A stretch of DNA of 64,000 nucleotides, from assembly GCA_029204225.1 (NCBI GenBank), contig CM055097.1, forward strand, positions 74,668,860 through 74,732,859, read 5' to 3'. Shown one piece after another: positions 59,078 to 64,000 of the stretch. Numbering within the stretch: the stretch's first letter is position 1; every line of letters begins with the position of its first letter. Under the pieces are notes generated by a model that did no database searches, was not told the DNA's origin, and saw only the letters and a list, made by a program, of their open reading frames with translations. The stretch comes from Diphasiastrum complanatum. Lineage: Eukaryota; Streptophyta; Lycopodiopsida; Lycopodiales; Lycopodiaceae. A program made the translations under genes and the position numbers.

Positions 59078-61400
59078 CCAACTGATGCAAAGCTCAGATG
59101 GAGTTGATCTGTCCAGTTGAAGCTACTGTTTCATTCCGCGATCGGACATCCTCTGCTAATCTGAGGTTGATTTATGAACAGTAGATAATGTCTAATGACA
59201 ACAGAAATATATCTACTACTAGCAAGCAAGCATCATCAAACATTCAGAGATTGCACACAATAGAGCAGAGTGCAGCAACTTGTCTATATTATCAAAGTCA
59301 AGTATACAACCACAATTCTCTAACCGGGTGAGTTGTCGTATAGCACGAGCTTCAATCCAATGGGGATGTTAGAAGATTCTGATAAAGATTCTTTTAACGG
59401 ATGATTCTGATAAAGATTCTTCTAACAATGTTATCATGTCGCCGAACTACGCCAAGGAATGTTGACGAACAACCAAAAGGAGTTCCAGAATCCAGATTCA
59501 CCGAGAAAGCCAATATCATAAGGCCAACAAGATTGCAGACCGGCCGATGAGCGAAAACAAAGCCCAGCGTCTCTCCAACAGACTCTACAACAACGGGAAT
59601 AAAAACATTGGCTTACAAGTACAATGCACCTTCTAAGGGTGTTTGACGCTATATTACAAATAGATCTTAGTCTTTATGCCGACTCGACCATGCTTTTGTT
59701 CTCGTCGCCATAAGATATGTTGGGGAGGCGTTGGGCTTTGATTTCGCTCGTTGGTCGGTCCGCGACTTGTTGACCTTCTGATATTGGGATTTCCGATAAA
59801 TCTGGATTCTGGAACTCCGTCTCGGTTACTTGTCGACGCTCCTTAATGTAGTTTGGCAGCACGATTCCTTTATTTAATATCCATTAGGCTCTTTTGGCAT
59901 CTGGAATCCGTTCGAAGAATCTTCACCAAAATCTTCTAACAATTCTCTATAGTAATTATTTTTTTTTATAAAACTTTGGATGGCCCAAAAAACTACTCAA
60001 TTGATAAGCATTTGAGAAGAGTCAATTATGCCCAACAACTAGCAATCTATATTAAATTTTGTTAAACCACAAATGTGCACTTAGTTATGTCATGTTTGCA
60101 TACTCTAAAGTGGAAGGATAGACTGTATCGCAAAAAGAGTCTCTTTCGCGAATCTTTCGTGTTTGTGTCTTCTCGTCAAGATGTTCGCGAACATTTTTGT
60201 TTCGTGTTTTTTGACTTTCACGTTCGCGAACATTTTCCTCAGGCAGAGGGTTGAAAGCTAGCAAAGCAATGTTTTGTTTCTTGAATGCCTTCTAATACAA
60301 TCAGCACACTCAGCTACAAAAAGTCATAACGAAGTCGACATTCACTTTGAAAGTGAGTGGTTTCTCTGCATACAAAACATCGCTTCTGAAGTGCTGAAGG
60401 GAGGGCATTTGACCTTCCTTTGCATAATAGCACTATTACAATGTGAATTTTCTTTTACACTGATTGATATATAAGATGGATAAATACAGGTTATCTGGTA
60501 GTGAAGGTCATTGTGCTTTGTGGCATCCATTCTTTAAATGTCTAATCAAAATGTTGGCATAAACTTTGGTGGAAGGTCCATGAGCAATGTGGCAACTACT
60601 TATTGGTTGTTTATATAAAAAGCATGGTACAATCGGATGTGCTATCTATTGGATGCCCACATCATTGTTTTTAGAGAAGGTTTGAATCTTTGCTATTGAA
60701 GAATATGGACTTGCAAAGAAAAAATGAGCCCTTGACATTATGAACGAAAGCACCTCTTTTTTACGGCCTCCCTCCCTCATGAGCCTTGACTTGTTCCATT
60801 CATGTGGAAGCACATCAAGAAAAGGCCATTCTTTCACATAATATTACTTTCAAGGGTTTTCACGATCTTTTTTTGGATGAAATCCTTGGCCATGCACCTC
60901 ACGTGGGCAGAAGGGACACAATAAGCGGCTTCTTCCAAGTAAAGTCACTATTGAAGCTTTATTTTATATTTTATTTGTTTTGGGACTCAATTTTTTTCGA
61001 TGAACCTTCCAAACGGATGGTTCGTCCAAAGATTTTGGTTCAAAGGTTTGTGCAGATTTTGGCTTCATATTGTGCCCAATAAGATACATGCAAAAATTCA
61101 GAGGCTATTTATGACTCATATTGAAACTTATTATGTGAAAAGAGAAAAGAAAAACTCACAAAGGGTTAGGGAAGTCTTGACCTTTCCTTGAAGGTGTCAA
61201 GTGAAAGCAATTTGAAGCTTCTTAGGCAATATTCAGGTTCCTTGTTTGTTTATTTGTTTTAAGATAATACCCTTTTTCCCAAGAGTTACAAAAGTCCTTA
61301 ACTATAATAGTTAGTGCACCAGACTCAGGGGTCACCGACCAATCACCATGGTTAAGAATGCAAGTCTCGTCCATTTAGCCTTAAACCCAGGCCGCGTTTG
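59078..61400. other. Spacer with small repeats
   Basis: No gene recognised. A 25-bp imperfect tandem duplication (GATTCTGATAAAGATTCTT) lies at about 59373-59425, and three TTCGCGAA palindromes at 60145-60231. 60720-61080 contains AT-rich motif-free frames only. Confidence 0.4.
60145..60231. repeat. Three TTCGCGAA palindromes in 90 bp
   Basis: TTCGCGAA at 60145-60152, a perfect 14-bp palindrome ATGTTCGCGAACAT at 60181-60194, and GTTCGCGAAC at 60222-60231. TTTCGTG follows the first two. Spacing is about 38-40 bp. Confidence 0.8.
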
Positions 61401-61412
61401 CGTCAGCTGACG
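61401..61412. promoter_or_regulatory. 12-bp palindrome CGTCAGCTGACG upstream of ASR copy B
   Basis: Perfect palindrome with TGACG on both strands, a bZIP/as-1-type half-site, about 230 bp upstream of the TATA box. Function inferred only. Confidence 0.4.
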
Positions 61413-61464
61413 GCCCCATGGCCTCGGTGTCAGGATATATTCTATACTGTCCACTCGATGCCAG

Positions 61465-61505
61465 CCACGTGCAGAACTCTATGTGGCTACCTCAAAACAC
61501 GTGGC
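61465..61505 (+). promoter_or_regulatory. Two ABRE/G-box motifs of ASR copy B
   Basis: CCACGTGC (61465-61472) and ACACGTGGC (61497-61505) contain CACGTG 32 bp apart, about 130-165 bp upstream of the TATA box. Paired ABREs bound by ABF/AREB bZIP factors are the standard arrangement for ABA and drought induction, which is the known expression pattern of ASR genes. Confidence 0.7.
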
Positions 61506-61628
61506 AGAATCTGGACGCCTTTCAGTGGATTTAGAAATATGGGATGGGCAGGGACTGACCTGGTTTTATTTTAGTCCGGACTTGAAAGACCATTAGGTTC
61601 CGGTTTAATTCGGCCCCTCCTCGGCTGG

Positions 61629-61637
61629 TTTATATAG
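61629..61637 (+). promoter_or_regulatory. TATA box of ASR copy B
   Basis: TTTATATAG about 120 bp upstream of the ATG, the same distance as in copy A. Confidence 0.75.
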
Positions 61638-61754
61638 CGAGGCATTTGCTAAACAGCGCACCCGTAACAATTCTCTTCTCCATCCTTCATTTCTTCGTTG
61701 TTTTGCGATACTAGTCAGTTTTCTGTTGAATTCTTCCAAGTATTTGTGAGAATT

Positions 61755-62559
61755 ATGTCTGATCGTGGCCTGCATTTGTTCCATCATCACAAGAAGCAAG
61801 AGGAGCCTCGCTATGCTGAAGATGGATCCGTGATTGTTGAAACCACTGATGTTGATTACACTCAACAAACCCAAGACGGTGTCACCACGTCTCGTCTTGA
61901 GGTGGACAAACACAAACGCCATGAGCATATTGGTGAGGCCGCTGCCTTGGCTGCTGGGACTTACGCTCTGGTGAGTTGAGATGTTGAGGCGCTTATTTTC
62001 AAGATTCACAGATCGAATGATTTGACGCTCATAGATCTTGGTTTAATCTTGTTGATGTCTTTCTCGCTCCTGTGATTCATGGGTATTTTGGACTTACGGA
62101 ACATTGGATATCATAATGCCAGAGATTTCTAGGATCTGTGTCTCCCATTTATGAACATGGATGTTTAGCGTGTTGTCTTATGTTTAGGCAGATCTTTTAG
62201 GAGAATATTTTGATTCAATTTGGCATATTGTTTTGGAGATTGTTAAAGTGAACGATTACGAACTTGGAAAGTTCCTACATAAGTTTCTGGAAAGCTGCTA
62301 TAGTAGATAGGAGACATTGTCTGGCATTGCCGCTCTCCTCTTGAGCTTTTTCTCTGATCTGAAATTATGTACTAATATACTGCATACGATGCAGTATGAA
62401 AAACATCGAGCCAAGAAGGACCCCGAAAATGCTCACAGGCACAAAGTTGAAGAAGAGATTGCTGCAGCAGCAGCCGTTGGAGCTGGCGGTTACGTCTTTC
62501 ATGAGCACCATGAGAAAAAGCACGCCAAGGAGGCTGAGGGGGGAAAGAAGCACCACTAG
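61755..62559 (+). CDS. ASR: ASR (ABA/WDS-induced) protein, copy B, two exons
   Basis: Exon 1 is 61755-61970 (72 codons, ends CTG|GTGAGT), the intron is 61971-62394 (424 bp, ends ATGCAG|TATG) and exon 2 is 62395-62559, giving 126 aa. [14 protein letters not shown] holds the His patch; [20 protein letters not shown] and [21 protein letters not shown] lead to the ABA/WDS domain [44 protein letters not shown] and the basic C-terminus GGKKHH, a likely nuclear signal. Length is normal for the family. The phase-0 intron interrupts the domain at the same codon as in copy A. The 5' UTRs also align (ACTAGTCAG). Expected to be induced by ABA, desiccation and salt via the upstream G-boxes. No lesions seen. 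Confidence 0.95.
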
Positions 62560-63725
62560 TTCTAGGCACTTGCACGTGAAGGCGCAGCAATACTTGAAGG
62601 AAAATGTAAATTAGGAATCTAGATCTTTTAAGTGCATCTGCAGTCCGTTTTTTAGTAACACTCGTTTGCACATGTAGTGAGATGGTCAGTTGATAGGCCG
62701 TACAAGATCGTAACGAAAAGGATTGTTATGATATGATCTGAATCTTCCAAAAATCAAAGTGCGAGTGAATTTTCTCTTCAATTTCAAGCAGCTTTAAGTC
62801 TGATGCGTTTGTGGATAAGTATTCGATATTGTTATAAAATTTGTCATTACAATGAAATTTTAGTGCCGTCGTGTATAGTAATTGTATCACAGCTGCAAAC
62901 TGGTACTACGCATCCCAATTACGATTTTTTCATGCTAATCACAGGTAGAACTTACAGCTTTTTATTCCATCCCGATCTGGAAATTCTTGGATCGGCTCTG
63001 AGATCTGCAATTCCGCATCCCAATTTGGGCTTATTCTGCCAAGTATTCAACGCAGAGAGCTCCGTCCCTCGAGTGTGTTTATCATGGTGCTTAAACAAAA
63101 GGTGCTTGAACAAAATATCTTGTGCTTGAAAGTGGCCCATCAAATATCCTTAACAAAGAAGCATGACCCCGAGGTGGAAGCCCCTTCCCATAGTGGAACG
63201 GCCTCGGAGGGTGGTGACCACACCCACCCTCACTCTTAAAATACTATAAAGCCTCATGTGCCTTTTTTAATGATATTCGATGGGCCACTTTCAGTAGAAG
63301 ATGGCTACAAAGGGCCCTTCCCACAACGGAACGGCCTGTGAGGGTGACCTTTGTGAGGGTGACTTTCTGTGGCATGAAAAAACAAAATTCCTTCCTTTTT
63401 TTTTTTGCAATAAAATATATTTTTACATGCAAATTTTTTTGAAAAAAGGTGCAAAAATTATGTTCTGCGAGGCGTCTCCTTTTTTTTCATGAGAAAGTAA
63501 AAATGATTTTATGTATGGGGGAATGAATTTTCTAGAAGTGACATTTGCATTGCATCACTTCATAATTTATTCGCTTAGATGAATGATACTACCCAAAAAA
63601 TGGCAACTAAAAAATCATGTATTACATGGGACCATCTATGACCCACTCACCCTTTCTCTTTCTAAAAGAGTTGAGATTGTATGAGTCATCTCTTTTCACT
63701 CTTCCTCCAAGTGGGGATTGTCCAC

Positions 63726-63779
<54 letters not shown>

Positions 63780-64000
63780 GTGAAAATCACAAGGTCCTCC
63801 CCTCCCAAGTGGGGACCACCATTTTGATGGCATGTCTTATATTCATAAAATTCTGTCAATTATTTTGTGGAAATGTTATTACGTCTTCACTAGCTTCAAC
63901 AATTTGAAGAAATTAACATCTAGAGATTCACCAAGATCTCAAACAAGATTGTACACTCAAATATGGAATCCTTCCTACTCTAGACACCCAGTGGGATCAC
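62560..64000. other. 3' flank of ASR copy B with dispersed repeats
   Basis: Just after the stop, GGCACTTGCACGTGAAGG resembles the 3' flank of copy A (GACTTGCACGTAGAGG). 63160-63480 holds two related GC-rich pieces (CCCTTCCCATAGTGGAACGG; CCCTTCCCACAACGGAACGG), then a T-run and TTTACATGCAAA, as downstream of copy A. No other gene seen. Confidence 0.45.
63729..63775. repeat. (CT)n microsatellite, 47 bp
   Basis: Uninterrupted CT run. Confidence 0.97.

Noticed and set aside
61605-62009. 134-codon reverse ORF over ASR exon 1
   Set aside because: Antisense shadow of the real exon with no domain of its own.

Overview
The window looks like nuclear DNA of a vascular plant with a large, repeat-packed genome. 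The evidence is two intron-containing ASR (abscisic acid/water-deficit, stress and ripening) genes, which are a land-plant family, plus decayed Copia and Gypsy LTR retrotransposons, a LINE fragment, a tRNA-derived SINE and very long (GA/CT)n tracts. A fern or another non-flowering vascular plant is my guess from the mix of repeat lineages and the GA/CT tracts; the sequence does not prove it. I see no prokaryotic, organellar, rRNA or tRNA gene and no CRISPR array.

Layout. 1-2250 is unassigned, C-rich/G-poor DNA. 2.8-7.6 kb holds forward Copia pieces: gag-protease, an odd 411-aa RT-derived ORF, a possible LTR and an RT-RNase H fragment. 7.7-9.6 kb is a reverse-strand nest: a Copia RNase H interrupted by a TGTTA/TAACA LTR, a poly-C tract, a Gypsy integrase and a second, truncated LTR copy. 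9.6-10.6 kb carries an unrecognised protein domain. 11.0-13.0 kb is a reverse Copia gag-protease with its own PBS and LTR. ASR copy A lies at 16.66-17.49 kb (reverse). 19.6-20.9 kb has an LTR with a canonical tRNA-iMet PBS and a cluster of CACACGTGTG palindromes. 21.2-27.1 kb contains Gypsy gag pieces on both strands, a 3 x 100-bp tandem repeat and a LINE fragment, followed by an intact unknown 187-aa ORF. A SINE lies at 31.0 kb.

33.6-40.7 kb is a nearly full-length but inactivated Gypsy element, an unknown ORF, and a second protease/linker copy of the same lineage. 43.7-49.4 kb has more Gypsy and Copia pieces and the second copy of the unknown domain, here with candidate introns. 51.5-53.4 kb has MITE-like foldback units around CT tracts and a long GC-rich hairpin. 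54-59 kb has Gypsy gag/linker remnants and a reverse Copia gag-pol remnant. ASR copy B lies at 61.76-62.56 kb (forward), behind a TATA box and two G-box/ABRE motifs.

The only genes that look functional for the host are the two ASR paralogues. They point away from each other about 44 kb apart, share the intron position and phase, and have related UTRs, so they look like an old inverted duplication separated by nested transposon insertions. Nearly all other coding signal is transposon-derived and broken. The strongest candidates for something undescribed are the unknown domain seen at 9.6-10.1 kb and 46.1-46.7 kb, the 187-aa ORF at 27.2 kb, the ORF at 38.9 kb and the foldback families.
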